From: Clitoria ternatea
Lineage: Eukaryota; Streptophyta; Magnoliopsida; Fabales; Fabaceae
Direction: 5' to 3'
DNA length: 64,000 nt
Assembly: GCA_037962975.1 (NCBI GenBank)
Contig: CM075671.1
Location: forward strand, 38,898,501 to 38,962,500
In this document: positions 34,336-46,963 of the stretch, piece by piece
Layout: each line of letters starts with the position of its first letter
Numbering within the stretch: position 1 is the stretch's first letter
Program-made: the position numbers and the translations under genes
The notes under the pieces: generated by a model
Databases searched by the model: none
Told to the model about the DNA's origin: nothing
Seen by the model: the letters and a program-made list of their open reading frames with translations, nothing else

Positions 34336-36362
34336 TGGAAACCAATCTTCAATACTTTTTAAGTTATTGGTAAGTTATAATTAACATTCTTATTCCATTA
34401 TTATCATTATTTATTGTCAAACTTAATATTATTATCCTTATTATTAGTTTTATTACCATTATACATTGTTAACATCTAAATTATGCGTAATTACATAAAG
34501 AACATATATTATTTTACTCTTTATGAAAGAATATATATAATAGATATATTTCTTTAAATAATAAACGAATATCTTACAAGGTTTAAATGATTGATGGAAT
34601 TCAAAGAACTTGAGAATGATATGATGAGACTGGAAATACATAAGATACCCAAGGAATCAATTGATAAGATAAATGCATTTCGCATCATGAAAATATTTTT
34701 GAAGAAGAAAAACCTCTAGAGCATACACTTGGTACAGTGAAGGACACTCACGTTCGATCTCCATGAAGAATCTTGGGAGTACAACTGGAACGGCAACCCA
34801 ATGGCATCAGAGTCGCGCCTGATAGCCGGGTGAGACGATGCAATTCTAGTATACTTTGACTAAATGACGGAGTGTAACTATGATCGTAGGGATCCAAGTT
34901 CCAAAAATATTTAAATCAATGATGAGAACCAATGAGTTCATTTGTACCACATGGAACTTGGGCGGACCCTGATCGCTCTAGATGATTGGAATGGTGATAT
35001 TCCAAAGAATGAGAAGAAGATGAAACGATTTATTGGGCCCACATGCATCATGAGACTTAACCAAAGATAAATCATAATAGATCCGAACTCATGCATTCAT
35101 TACAGCATATCTGATTGTTATAATGGTGAATATGTTATATGTATGATTTATTTCATGGCAATATGCTTGATTGTTATAATTGTGAACATGCTAAATATAT
35201 GATTATGTGATGACAACATGTTTGATTGTTATGGATATGCTAAATGTATGATCTATGTGACATTGTATGTTAACTGGATTATGTCCGCACCGGATGAACC
35301 AATCAGGGTCTTGGGTTATACTCACCCTTACTGTTGAACATTTTTCAGAGGAATTAGAAACTCAAAAACCCGAGTGTGAAGATCAGCAATACGCTGAACC
35401 CATTGAGAACAATCATTAAGGATAGAATATTTATAATCAGACACCGGATGACTGTATAATATTTAAGGGTGCCTGCGTGCCCCATTCTGTTAAGAGTACA
35501 ATTACTTACAGTTTGTGAATGACTATGTGATATATACAATATTACTTCCGCTGATCTGCCACGTATTTATTTTTTAAAAAAAAATATTCACTTTTTCTAA
35601 AAACTGTTAACACTCTCAGTTAAATGGGATGAACCTACAGAAGGATTTGTCTTATCTAACCGAGGGTGTTACATGAGCGGCCTTAGAAAGTACAAATTTC
35701 CTTCTTTCCTCACCCACATCAAAGGCTTGCTGGAAACAAATGATATTAAATGAAGTTAAGGGGTTAGATAGTGTTCAAAAATCCAAGACATGATAAGCTT
35801 ACCCTCACTGAATCCCAAATAGTTCTCTTGATTTCATCAGGTACATTTTCCCATTTATCATATGAGATCGGCATATTATTCCAGGTGACATGGCCAATGT
35901 AATTTACAAAACTAGCTTTGTTGGGATTTATAGGCTGGCCCTTAAGATTCCATCCAACCTACAAACAAGACAAGTAAGTAAGTGTATTTCAAGTGTAAAG
36001 AATAAAACCAAGTAATTTGTTGTTACAGATAGTTTTTGTCCTTCTTTTGTAGCCTTCATAATGTTCTTCAACATGCTACATCCACGTCCTATTTTCTTGT
36101 TTTTACTAGCATCTTTATTTGCATCCTCAGTGTTAGATGCCATGGATCTGTAAAATCATACATACACATGGTGAGTTATGTTTACATAAATATAATAAAT
36201 GGAGATAGTAAACATGAACATAATGAAAGAAAAAGTCATACACATTTAGGTTATCCTCTTTCTTTTCCTTGTACCATGATGCAATATATTTATCCATATT
36301 CCATCTGTATGATCATTTCTTAAATACATGTTATCTTCTACCATTGGATCACTGCCTTGTGA

Positions 36363-39300
36363 TTATGACATTCCCAAGAAAGGATTATCCTCAACATCAT
36401 TATTTAAGGCACCTTCTTCAACATTTTTATTCATGTTTTCCTTTGATAAAAGAACAATTGAACACCTTTTGTCTGAAGGGTCTGGGACATAGAGCACCCG
36501 TTTAGCTTGTGATTCCAAAATAAATCGATCATCTTTGCATCCTTCTTTATTTAGATCAACTTGTATGAAGCCCTATCCGTCCACTCGAACACCATGGTTG
36601 TTATCAACCCACTTACAATAAAAGACCACCTCTTTAAACATTACATAATCCAACTCCCATATGTGTTCAATAACCCCAAAGTATGACATACTTGCATATA
36701 TTAGATTTTTGTCTTTAGCACTTGAGATATGCAATGATTGAGCAACAAGACTCACGCCACTATTTTGTTGTGTACTCCGTTCATCATGCTCCTTTGTATA
36801 AAATGTATACCTATTAATCATGTAAGAACTATATGAAAAGGCCTGTATTTGTGGTCCTTTAGATATCCATCTGATTCTCTCTGATACTGAAGCATCTCTT
36901 TCTCCCAATTCCATTAAAATATGATCTTTAAACCATGGTACAAAAGTTTGATTGTGTTGTTTTAATATCCAATTTTCATTCCTACTTGGATACCTAGATT
37001 TGAGAATCTCCTTGTGCATTTCAACATATGGATCAACCTCTGTAGAGTTATGTAGAATATATAAATGTGCTTGTTCCCATTCTGTTATTGGAACATCTAT
37101 GATTTATGCCCCAGTCAAACCATGACCATTTAACCTTCCTGTGTGACGAGACCTTGGTACCCCTATGAAATCAACATTAGACAAGTAAGATGTGCAAAAC
37201 TCAACTGCCTCCTCAACTATATATCGTTCAACAATACAACCTTCTGGCTGACTTCGATTCTTTACATATCCTTTCAAAATCTTCATGTAACGTTCAATGG
37301 GATACATCCATCTCATGTAAGCCGGGCCACATAATTGTGTCTTTCTAACCAAATGAACAGTTAGATGAATCATGACATCAAAAAAAGAGGGTGGAAAATA
37401 CATTTCTAACTCACATAATGTTGTAACAATTTTATTCTGTAGAGTCGGTAATGTCCCAGGGTCAACCACCTTGCTACAAATCGCCTTGAAGAAGAAACAT
37501 AACTTTGTTATTGCACCACGAACCTTTTCAGGCAAAACCGAGCGTATAGCTATCGGGATCAAACTCTCCATTAGAATATGACAATCATGGGATTTTAGAC
37601 CTTTTAACTTAAGATCCTTCATTGATACAAGACTCTTGATATTTGAAGAGTACCCTTTTGGAACTTTAACCACACTAAGAAATTGGAGAAATGTTATTTT
37701 CTCCTTTCGAGATAGTGTATATGCTGCTGGGGGTAGATACGTTCGCTTTCCCTTTTTTTGTGGCCTTAATTCTTTTCTTATTCCCATACATACCATGTCA
37801 AGTCTTGCTTTGATGCCATCTTTGGTCTTTCCTGGAATGTTCAGAAGTGTACCAATGATACTTTCACAAACATTCTTTTCAATGTGCATCACATCAAGAA
37901 AATGTCTCACATATAATGATTTCCAATAAGGCAAGTCAAACAATATAGACCTTTTCTTCCATCCACTAGTAGGAAGGCTCTTGGCAAAAGGTTTACCAAA
38001 ATTAGCTTGTAAATCTTTCACCTTGTCAAATACTTGATCACCTGTTAGGCCTAAAGGGGCTCTACGTTCTTCTATGTTGCCATTAAATGCCTTTCTCCAT
38101 CCCCGGTAATGATGTCCCAATGGTAAGAATCTACGGTGCCCAAGAAATACATTCTTCATACAATGACTCAATCAGATATAATCTGTATCTTCTTCACATA
38201 TAGGACATCCACATTGGCCTTTTATGCTATACCCAGATAGATTGCCATAGGCAGGAAAATCATTGATTGTACCAAACAACATTGCTCGTAGAGTAAAACT
38301 CTCACCTCGGTATTCATCATACACCTCAACACCATGGTCCCATAACATTTTTAAATCTTCAACCAAAGGGGCCAGATACACATCAATATCATTTCCAGGT
38401 TGTTTAGGTCCAGAAATTAGCATCGACAACATTAAATATTTTCGCTTCATACATAACCATGAAGGTAGATTATAAATCATTAAAATCACAGGCCATGTAC
38501 TATGGGTGCTGCTTTGAACTCCATGTGGATTGATTCCATCAGTTGATAATGCAAGTCGTAGGTTTCTGGGTTCATTGCCAAATTCTGGGTAGTCATCATC
38601 AATTTTTCTCCATTGAGGAGAATCTGCAGGATGCCTAAGTTTCCCGTCCCTAATCCTTTCATTAGCATGCCATGTCAAGTGTCTTGCATCTTCTACATCA
38701 TGAAACATGCGCCTGAATCTTGGTATTATAGGAAAATACCATACAACTTTAGCAGGAGAAGAATTTTCCTTTTTATATCGCAAGGAATCACATTTAGGGC
38801 AGCTGGAGTATGATGCATATTCATTTCGAAACAAAATGCAATCATTGGGACATGCATGTATTTTCTGGTAACTCAACCCGATAGAGCATAACATTTGTTT
38901 TGCCTCATAAGCTCTTCCCGGGAGCACATTATCATCTGGAAGCATATCTTTCAGAAGAGAAAACAGAGCTGTGAAACTTTTATCACTCCAACCATTTCCT
39001 GCTTTCAAGTTATATAACTTTAACACCGCTGACAGCCTTGTGAATTTCAAGCAACTAGCATACAATGGCTTCTTTGCATCATTTCTTAAACTGTCAAATA
39101 TCTCAGGACAATCTCGAAGATCATCCTTAAGAACCTTTGCAATCTCTTCAACATTATCGCCCATGTACATGTTATCTGTGTCAGTATCCATGGCTGTCAA
39201 GTTCACAGTACTTCCTAAACTTTCACTACACCCAGCTCTAAGCTCACTATGCTTTGTCCAAAATGTATAACTTGTAGCAATTCCGTTACACATAAGATGA

Positions 39301-39467
39301 TCTTTTAATTCATTAACATTAACCCACCTCACATTCGAACAACACCAGCATGGGCAAGGAATACGGTTGGGGTCTTTGGCATGTTTAATTACAAAGCTAA
39401 TGAATTCCTTCACTCCATCCTCATACTCTTGAGACAAACGATTAGCATACACCCAACGCCTATCCAT
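36363..39467 (-). pseudogene. TNP2-type CACTA transposase, three in-frame stops
   Basis: One unbroken frame of ~1,035 codons runs from ATG 39467 (MDRRWVYANRL) to TAA 36363. The N-terminal transposase-associated domain has the C/H cluster (CPCWCCSNV, then HLMCNGI). The central TNP2 core runs through DDVYLAPLVEDLKMLW-like sequence to the zinc-binding CGCPICEED. DUF4218-like (PPSFFDVMIHLTVHL, YMRWMYPIERYMK) and DUF4216-like (VFYCKWVDNN) segments follow. TGA (38172-38174), TAA (37104-37106) and TAG (36573-36575) interrupt it with no frame change. The transposase would bind and cut the CACTA ends; this copy cannot make a full protein. The start at 39467 is chosen because family members begin MDR.W. 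Confidence 0.92.
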
Positions 39468-40372
39468 TCTTAGTAAATACAAGGAAAAACTAATCAATAA
39501 TTTATGTACAATTAACTTAATATAGAATAAACATTGTATTTACTAGTTATTACCATATCCAACTACAATAAATAAAATCTATGAAACTTGAAAGGGAAAG
39601 CTAAATCATTACACTTATTCAATTTTATATTACATAGTTAAGTTAATTAATAGTTGATCAATTTACATTGATTATTTTAATAATCAATATAAAAATAATT
39701 CTCTAGAATTTTTTTACCTAATTTTATGAGAACTAATAAATGTAATTAGGATTATGACCATTATGGATTTTATACACTTTATTTATTTGTTCTTTTTTTC
39801 TTTCAAACCGAAGGAATACCATTAAATTTTTACACCTCTAATTGTTTGTTGAAGTAAGCATAGATTGGAGAAAGTTAAAAAAAATTCGTCAATAAAATTT
39901 TAATTATTTTAAATTATGGAAAGAATTAATGTTATTAATTTTTCTATTTTACTGATTTTATTAATTATTAATTTTTTTATTTTCATACTTTTATTTTCTC
40001 AACTAATTACTGAACATTAAAGCTCTAGTTTTGTTAATTTATTCTTACAACAGGAAAATCACTAAACCACCAAATTTCCAAATGTCACTAATTTTAGATG
40101 AAGCTGCAAGAGAACTCTAATACATAGTGAAATGAATAATAATTATTTTCAGCATGAAAAAGCATGTTGCTTAAGCATAGATCAAAATATTATGAACCTA
40201 AACATGTTTGATTAATTATATTTGATGGAAAATCAAGCAAGCTTCAGCATTTACAATAACTAACACTCATTTATAATAAGCAAGCTTCAGCATTTGTAGA
40301 AAAGCTAAAATAGAGGGAGATAAAAAAAATAAAAAAATACCTTGAAGAGAATCACAGCACAACAGGGGATGC

Positions 40373-40533
40373 ACTAACGCATAAAGAAAGGGACCAAGAA
40401 GAAGGACCACAAATTTTTTTCCACCAACAGCAACACTAACGCATGAAGAAGAGGGACCATAAAATTTTTTCCACCAACAGCAACACTAACGCATAAAGAA
40501 GAAGGACCAAGAAGAGGGACCACAAAATTTTTT
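40373..40533. repeat. Imperfect tandem repeat upstream of the transposase
   Basis: Three units contain CACTAACGCATAAAGAAGA, GGACCACAAATTTTTT and CCACCAACAGCAA. They lie ~0.9-1.1 kb upstream of the transposase start, in its presumed leader or promoter. The rest of 39500-40370 is AT-rich with nothing identified. Confidence 0.8.
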
Positions 40534-40794
40534 TGTTCTCTTAATGTGCAGCAGAGGAGTAAAACGCAGGGGAGTGAAAGTTGGAACAGGTTATTCTAGA
40601 AGCATAAAGGGAAAAGGCACGCACGGAGGGAGAAAAGAAACATTAGCTTGCTTTTGTCCTTTCAATAAAATAATATTAAGTTATGCAACACTATTGGATC
40701 AACATGTATAGCTTTTGTCCTTTCATTAAATTAATTTTTTAACTTATGCAGCTATGGGATCAGCAACGCGCGGGCGAAAGGAATTTTAGGACTA

Positions 40795-40925
40795 TAGTCT
40801 ACGGTTCACACTTCTAACCGCAGACAATAGTATTGTCTGCGTTTACACCCTTAACCGCATACAATAGAAGCTTTTTGTACACTAATGTCTGCGGTTCCGC
40901 CCAACCGCAGACAATAATAGCGTTT
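40795..40925. repeat. Subterminal repeats, right end of CACTA 2
   Basis: Five to six copies of TGTCTGCGGTT or AACCGCAGACA occur in both orientations next to the right terminus, matching the left end. Confidence 0.88.
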
Positions 40926-41355
40926 CCTTTCTCAATTTCTATTGTAGTGCGCTCCTACTTAAGCAATTGTAACCTTCCTTGACTACTGTAGAGAAAGGAT
41001 TTGTAAAATGAACGCCATGATTGCCCGAGCTAGGAATGGCTATTTACGTTTTCTGCATAAAAAACAGACTTACAGTAGTAATGTATTTTGGTGGAATTCA
41101 GAAAGAAGGATTCTTTTGTCTCCACAACTATCTCATGTTAATTTCCATTTATCACATACTTAGTACTTTTGAACGTGACGTTCTGAGAAACAGTCGGAGG
41201 ATACTGGCCGAGTTCCGTGATCGCTTCACGTACGATGCTATTTGTTTTTCTTTTACTGCTTTTACTTAATGCTTTCTTTTAACAATTTCCTGTTTTGACG
41301 TCCATTAGACATTACGGGTAAGCATCCTTACCAAACCTGACTCTAAAAGAGACTC

Positions 41356-43466
41356 ATGGCCGAAGTAGAAATCAGGGACGAAGATTTTAGAAACGAGTTC
41401 AACCAGCTAAAGGAACAGGTAGCCGAGTTGACCAAGCTTCTAGAAAAGAGAATCACAGAAGGGGGCTCCTCTGTAGGTATTGAGGACGCCCAATAACATC
41501 CTACCACTCTGCTACATCCCCCAGGTTTTGGTCCGACAAGGACTCAATTTCCTAATCCAACGGCTCTTCCTCTTACTATCAATGTCGGAAGGCCTAACCC
41601 TGCTACTGATCCCCACCACATTACGACATGTCCTATGCGCAACAACATACATTTGTTGGCCCAGATGGTAACCCGGTATGTTTTCCACCTTATGGCTTAC
41701 CACCGGGATACTTTTCCCCACTACTCACTAACCCACAAAACACCCACGACCACCAATCAGCAAATCCCTACACCTCGCACCCCGCTCAGCCCACTATACC
41801 ACCACTTAATGAGCCATAAATCGCCCAAGCACAAGCCGCTCAAGCTTAAGCCACCCCAGCCCAAGTCACCCAGATAGCCCAGCCAGTCTATACTGCACAA
41901 CCTACGGGCCAACCCCAGGGCCTCCACTAAACACTGGCCTGACGAACCAGCCTTATACATCTACACCTTTCCACCAGCTTTACGGCTATCCATACGGGTA
42001 CACGAACCCCTATACTACCTATCTGCAAGGCATACCCAAACGGTAAACCCAGCCGCCGGCCCTAGAACAGTCGATGTCTCCCAAAAAGGAAAGATAGAGA
42101 TCTTGGAGGAGCGACTAAGGTTGTGGAAGGTGTGGAAGGTTTTGGATTGATTGATGCCTCCAAACTCTGCCTAGTCCCAGATGTCATTATTCCCCCCAAG
42201 TTCAAAATACCAGATTTTGACAAATATCTGGGAATGACTTGCCCAAGAAATCATCTCACAATATACTGCCTGAAGATGGCGTCTCATTCATCCAATGACA
42301 AGCTGTTAATCCACTATTTCCAGGATAGTCTAGCTGGGGCTGCCCTCACCTGGTATGCCCACTTGGAACGAACCTGTATTCACTATTGGAAGGACTTGGC
42401 GGACGCTTTCATGAAACAGTACAAATACAGTCTAGACATGGCGCCTGACAAAATACAGCTACAGAACATGACAAAAAAGGATAATGAGACATTTAAGGAG
42501 TACGCTCAAAGGTGGCGTGAAACTGTTGTACAGGTTGACCCCCCACTATTTGAGAAATAAGTAGTAGCGATGTTCATCGATACGCTTCAGTTACCCTTCT
42601 ATGACAGAATGATTGACAGTGTTTCCTCAAATTTCTCTACCATTGTAACTATCGGGGAAAGAATAGAAAGTGGGGTGCGCATAGGGAAAATTATCTGGGG
42701 CCCATCTAGGGCATTCAATGTGAAAAGACCGACGCCAGGCGATGGTAGGAGGAGAGAAGGGGAGACCAACTTCGTCTCTTATGATCAGAGAAGGGACCAA
42801 CCAAGACTATTCACCCCCACATTTTTTTAATCCCTCAATTCTTATGCACCGAATCCATATGTGGCTGCTGTCGTCCATAACCCAACCTCTTATCCTCCCC
42901 ATTTCTGTCCACCCATTGTCAAAGCACCTATACCGCAACCTATGCCATATCATCCTCCACAACAAACTATTTAGCCACCTAACCCTAATTAGAATGCAAG
43001 GAAACCTAATAATAACCACACACCTATGCAATTCGATCCCATCCCAATGACATACATTAAACTTTTGCCTCTCCTTATTCGCAACAGTTTAGTGGCGCCC
43101 TGCCCTTTAAAGCCAGTAGAACCCCCTTACCCCAAGGGGTATGATCTCAACATCCAGTGTGATTATCACGCCGGAGCACCGGGGCATTCTACTGAAAATT
43201 GTATGGCATTGAAGTATAAAGTAAGGGATCTGATTAAGGTCGACTGGCTTAACTTTAGGGAAGGTAGCCCTAATGTGGCCATGAATCCCCTACCTAACCA
43301 TGGAAATTCAGGGGTCAACGCCGTGGAAAATGATGAGGAGTACGTTAAGAATGTTGCTGATATAAGAATGCCGTTAAGGGTAGTTCATTCCCTTTTGCTT
43401 GAAAGAGGATTAATTAAAGGGACCTGGAGTATGGAACATGATTACCAGCAGACTGCCGAACACTAA
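41356..43466 (+). pseudogene. Ogre gag, broken
   Basis: ATG 41356 begins a Gag N-terminus with a coiled coil (MAEVEIRDEDF, then QVAELTKLLEKR), then a Pro/Gln-rich linker in shifting frames. The capsid-like retrotransposon gag domain is at 42123-42830 (SLAGAALTWYAHLE-like; YAQRWRE; PLFEK stop), and a zinc-knuckle-like CDYHAGAPGHSTENC is near 43159. A TAA lies at 42558 and other stops and frame changes separate the pieces. Gag would form the virus-like particle. Confidence 0.85.
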
Positions 43467-43712
43467 GGCTTCTGTGAGGTCCTTTAGAGCCTCATGAAAA
43501 GCCATATTGTGCAGGTCTATAAGCGCCATGGAGGTGAGGTCAACAAGGTCCAGGAACAGACAGGGGCATGAGTCCCTAAGCCCTTGACAATTTTCTATAG
43601 CAGGAACCCTCCAGCGGCTCCCATTTCTATACAACCAATCATCACTATTCAAGCACCTACCCCATTTGCGTTTAAAGATTCTTAGGCCGTCCCTTGGAAG
43701 TACAACGTAGAT

Positions 43713-45005
43713 ATGATTGTTGTAAGCTTGACAACAAGCAACCCATCTCCGTCGTCCATCACAAATATTGTTGGGGTAGGAGATGTGACCCAGAGTGGGA
43801 GAGTATACGCCCCTCCAGAGCCAAAGAAGAACCAAATTGCAGGAAAAGTCAAGGTGGGCGGAGAAGGAGCTAGTGGTGAAGCCAAAAGGGCCGTGACTGA
43901 TGAAGAGGCCCACGAGTTCCTAACGTTTATTCACCAAAGCAAATATCAAGTGCTTGACCAGCTGACCCATACTCCTACAAAAATCTCTTTGTTATCATTG
44001 TTGATGAGCTCTGAGCCACATCGAAAGACGTTGATCAAGGTCCTGAAGGAGGCCCATGTCAGTCATGACATTCCCGTTGATAAGTTTCAGGGAATAGTGG
44101 GGCATATTATTATAGACAACTATCTGACCTTCACTGACAATGAAATACCGACGGAGGGAATGAGGCACAACAAAGCTCTCCATATCTCTGTGAAGTGCCG
44201 AGATCACATCTTAACAAAAGTGCTTATTGACAATGGGTCGTCCCTCAACGTCATGCCAAAATCTACATTGGCCAAGTTACCATTCGATGGGACTTATATG
44301 AAGCGGAGTGCCACAATAGTACGAGCTTTCGATGGAACTCGGAGGGAGGTCATGGACGAGATTGAGTTACCCATATAGGTTGGGTCGTGCATGTTCCAGG
44401 TCCTTTTTCAAGTCATGGATATCTCCCCTGCCTACAGTTGTTTATTAGACCAACCGTGGATCCATTCCGCTGGAGTGGTCCCCTCTACCCTACACTAAAA
44501 ACTAAAGTTCATAATTGACAACAAATTGATAATTGTTTCTGGTGAGGAGGACCTTCTGGTCAGCAAACCTCTGACAACCCCTTACATCGAGGGAGTGAAA
44601 GAGGCCCTTGAAACCTTTTTCCAAGCATTAGAGATAGCAAACGCCATCTATGTAGGGGAAGGAGCCACAATGGTAAAGGCTTACATGCCAAGTGCATCTT
44701 TAGTGATGGCAAAGATAATACTGCGTGAGGGGTATAAACCTGGAAGAGGGCTAGGACGTGCTTTGAATGGAGAAGTGGAACCTATATGCCTGCTTGAGAA
44801 CAGAAATGGTTTTGGATTGGGATACCGGCCCACAGCTGCCAACAGAAAAAGGGTGGAGGAAGAGAAAAGGGAAAGAAGGGTTACCCTTCTTGTCGGTGGA
44901 GAACCTTATACTGCAAGAGTCCCCATCTGTGATCTCTACCAGAGCTTTCAAAGTGCGGGGTTGATGCGTCTGGACCAAGTAGCCGTCATTGAAGAAAGTC
45001 TCTGA
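43713..45005 (+). pseudogene. Ogre protease and G-patch region, broken
   Basis: The frame at 43713-44378 carries the aspartic protease core LIDNGSSLNVMPK (DNGS in place of DTGS, as is usual in Ogre) and ends at TAG (~44376). The frame at 44526-45005 continues with a G-patch-like segment: GYKPGRGLGR, then NGFGLGYRP. A G-patch between protease and RT is characteristic of Ogre/Tat. The protease would mature Gag-Pol. Confidence 0.82.
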
Positions 45006-45109
45006 TAGTGCTGATTTTGTGATTGCTTTCCTGTCGGGCCAAGAACTTTGTAACTGGGAGGCCGTCAAGCTCCCCACGACTCTGAATGTTTCACCAAATT
45101 AATTTGATA

Positions 45110-45317
45110 ATGATTTTATGATTTTCTAGTCCCTCTGCTATGCCTAAGGCTTTAGGAATTTTCTATGTAATAAGGGTGAAAAACTTGTTTTATCATTTTC
45201 ATCCATAAATACGTATTGAATTTTACAGTATCTCTTCTTGCTTTCCTTATCTCTGCTTTGAACCTATTTTCCTTTACTCATTTCCTTTACTCATTTCCTT
45301 TAATATACTAAATGCAG
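45110..45317 (+). other. Ogre intron between protease and RT (3' part and acceptor)
   Basis: A non-coding T-rich stretch ends with branch-like TACTAA and ATGCAG at 45317, directly followed by an in-frame continuation (FENDSPENSK). Pea Ogre has a spliced intron at this place. The acceptor is clear. I cannot place the donor with confidence, so the start is approximate. Confidence 0.6.
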
Positions 45318-46957
45318 ATTTGAAAATGATTCTCCTGAGAATAGTAAGGTCTCAATCCCATTTCATGACTTTGATCACCCGGTTGATTACGTTGACAAAG
45401 AAAGTGAGGAAGACTATGAATCATTGCCCGAACTAGCGAGATGGTGGGAACAAGAGGATGAAGAGATTTAACCCTACCTAGACATAGTTGAGGTCATTAA
45501 TTTGGGGAATAAGGAGAATAAGAAGGAAATCAAGATCGGCACTACCCTGAACAGAGAACAAAGAGAAGATTTAATCAAGCTGTTAATGGAATTTTGTGAT
45601 GTCTTTGCCTGGTCTTATCAAGATATTCCTGGACTCGATGCTAGCGTTGTCGAGCATAAACTACCCTTAAAACCTGAGTGCCTCCAATGAAGCAGAAACT
45701 ATGCCGAATGAAGCCAGAAATGCTTCTAAAGATCAAATAGGAGGTTATGAAGCAGTTCAATGCTGGGTTCCTAGCTGTGGCAAAATACCCTCAGTGGGTA
45801 GCCAATATTGTCCCTGTCCCAAAGAAGGATGGGAAGGTACAGATGTGTGTGGACTATCGGGATTTGAATAGAGCTAATCCTAAAGATGATTTTCCCTTAC
45901 CACAGATTGATGTTCTAGTTGATAATATAGCTCAGCATTCCATTTTCTCATTCATGGATGGTTTCTCGGGGTATAATCAGATCAAGATGGCACCTAAAGA
46001 TATGGAGAAAACCACATTTATTACCCTATGGGGCACCTTTTGCTACAAGGTGATGTCCTTTGGGTTGAAGAATGTTGGGGTAACTTACCAAAGGGCGATG
46101 GTAACTCTCTTCCACGACATGATGCATAAGGAGATAGAAGTCTATGTGGATGACATCATTGCCAAATCTAGGACAGTGAAGGGAACATCATTAATTTACG
46201 GAAGCTTTTTGAAAAACTAAGGAAGTTTAAGCTCAAGTTAAATCCAGTCAAGTGTACTTTTGGTGCAAGAACAGGTAAATTGTTAGGTGTCAAAGTGAGC
46301 AAAAGAGGAATAGAAGTTGATCCTAACAAGGTCAAGGCGATCCTTGAAATGCCTCCTCCCCGTACGGAAAAGGAAGTTCGGGGATTCTTGGGAAGGCTGA
46401 ACTATATCGCCTGATTCATCTCACACCTGACAGCAACTTATGAGCCAATCTTTAAATTACTTTGTAAGCACCAGCCAGAGCAATGGGATGAAAACTGTCA
46501 AACAGCCTTTGAAAGGATAAAAGAATACCTACAGAAACCACCAGTTTTGGTACCCCTAACCCCAGGAAGGCCACTTATCTTGTAATTGACTGTATTGAAC
46601 AAATCTATGGGTTATGTGTTGGGACAGCACGATAAAACCGGAAGGAAAGAGCATGCTATTTACTACCTGAGCAAGAAGTTCACCAACTATGAAATGAGGT
46701 ATTTAGCCTTAGAACGAACTTGTTGTGCACTAGCATAGGCCGCCAGACATTTAAGGCAATATATGTTATTTCACACTACTTGGCTGGTCTCTAAAATGGA
46801 CCCAATCAAGTACATCTTTGAGAAGCCCGCCCGGACCGGGAGGATCGCTCGATGGAAAGTTCTCTTGACTGAGTACAACATAACTTATGTCACTCAAAAA
46901 GCCATAAGAGGAAGTGCCCTAGCAGATTACTTGGCACACCAACCCATCAATGATTAA
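45318..46957 (+). pseudogene. Ogre reverse transcriptase and RNase H, broken
   Basis: RT segments are VANIVPVPKKDGKVQMCVDYRD (~45800), FSFMDGFSGYNQIKM (~45950), the catalytic YVDDII (46143-46160) and GFLGRLNYIA (~46383-46412). RNase H continues with DKTGRKEHAIYYLS and ends ADYLAHQP. Frame changes near 45690 and 46195, and stops near 45737, 46413, 46584 and 46738, destroy the frame. The YxDD motif itself is intact. Confidence 0.88.
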
Positions 46958-46963
46958 CAGTCT

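Larger units (their letters stand above)
31689..35673 (+). mobile_element. Solo LTR, 3,985 bp, inside CACTA 2
   Basis: It starts TGTAACATCCC and ends GAGGGTGTTACA, with a perfect 5-bp target duplication TGAGC (31684-31688, 35674-35678). The host exon reads through the insertion point if one TGAGC is removed. There is no primer site, gag, pol or second LTR, so this is a recombined solo LTR. A TATA-like TATTTAAA (32827-32834) precedes a C/A-rich leader. The first part carries CCGAGTGA repeats and the part after ~33300 carries TTCACTCGGA repeats. From 34340 to 35670 the sequence is AT-rich with no gene. Confidence 0.93.
28905..36143 (-). pseudogene. CACTA second gene: TnpA-like protein with C48 (Ulp1-like) domain
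   Basis: Exons can be followed on the minus strand from ATG 36143 to TAG 28905. They give the Ptta/En/Spm-type N-terminal part (GRGCSMLKNIMKAT; GWNLKGQP…YIGHV; IWDSVR), an EHPGRVRGIGFGV segment (~30990), a VPNENDCLVTLTDALGTFVSWP segment (~30310-30380), and a C48 peptidase fold with GHWVLIAIN (~29551-29577), YYLDSL (~29520) and NNIDYGYYVMRFM (~29160-29200). The catalytic His and Asp are present. The cysteine expected in the last motif is Tyr (codon 29185-29187). A TAG at 31572 and the solo LTR at 31689-35673 also break it. Known C48-like CACTA proteins suggest a deSUMOylase-like origin, and this copy would lack peptidase activity. Confidence 0.82.
27677..40949 (-). mobile_element. CACTA (En/Spm) transposon with both genes, decayed
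   Basis: The ends CACTACTACAAAAAAGGCC (27677) and …GTAGTG (40949) are flanked by target duplication CGC (27674-27676 and 40950-40952). Subterminal TGTCWGCGGTT repeats occur at both ends. Two genes lie on the minus strand: a TNP2-type transposase (36363-39467) and a second, intron-rich gene with a C48-like domain (28905-36143). A 3,985-bp solo LTR interrupts an exon of the latter. Stops in both genes make the element non-functional. Excluding the LTR, its length (~9.3 kb) is normal for an autonomous CACTA. Confidence 0.95.

Noticed and set aside
37143..39270. Plus-strand ORFs opposite the CACTA transposase
   Set aside because: Shadows of the long minus-strand transposase frame, with no family resemblance.
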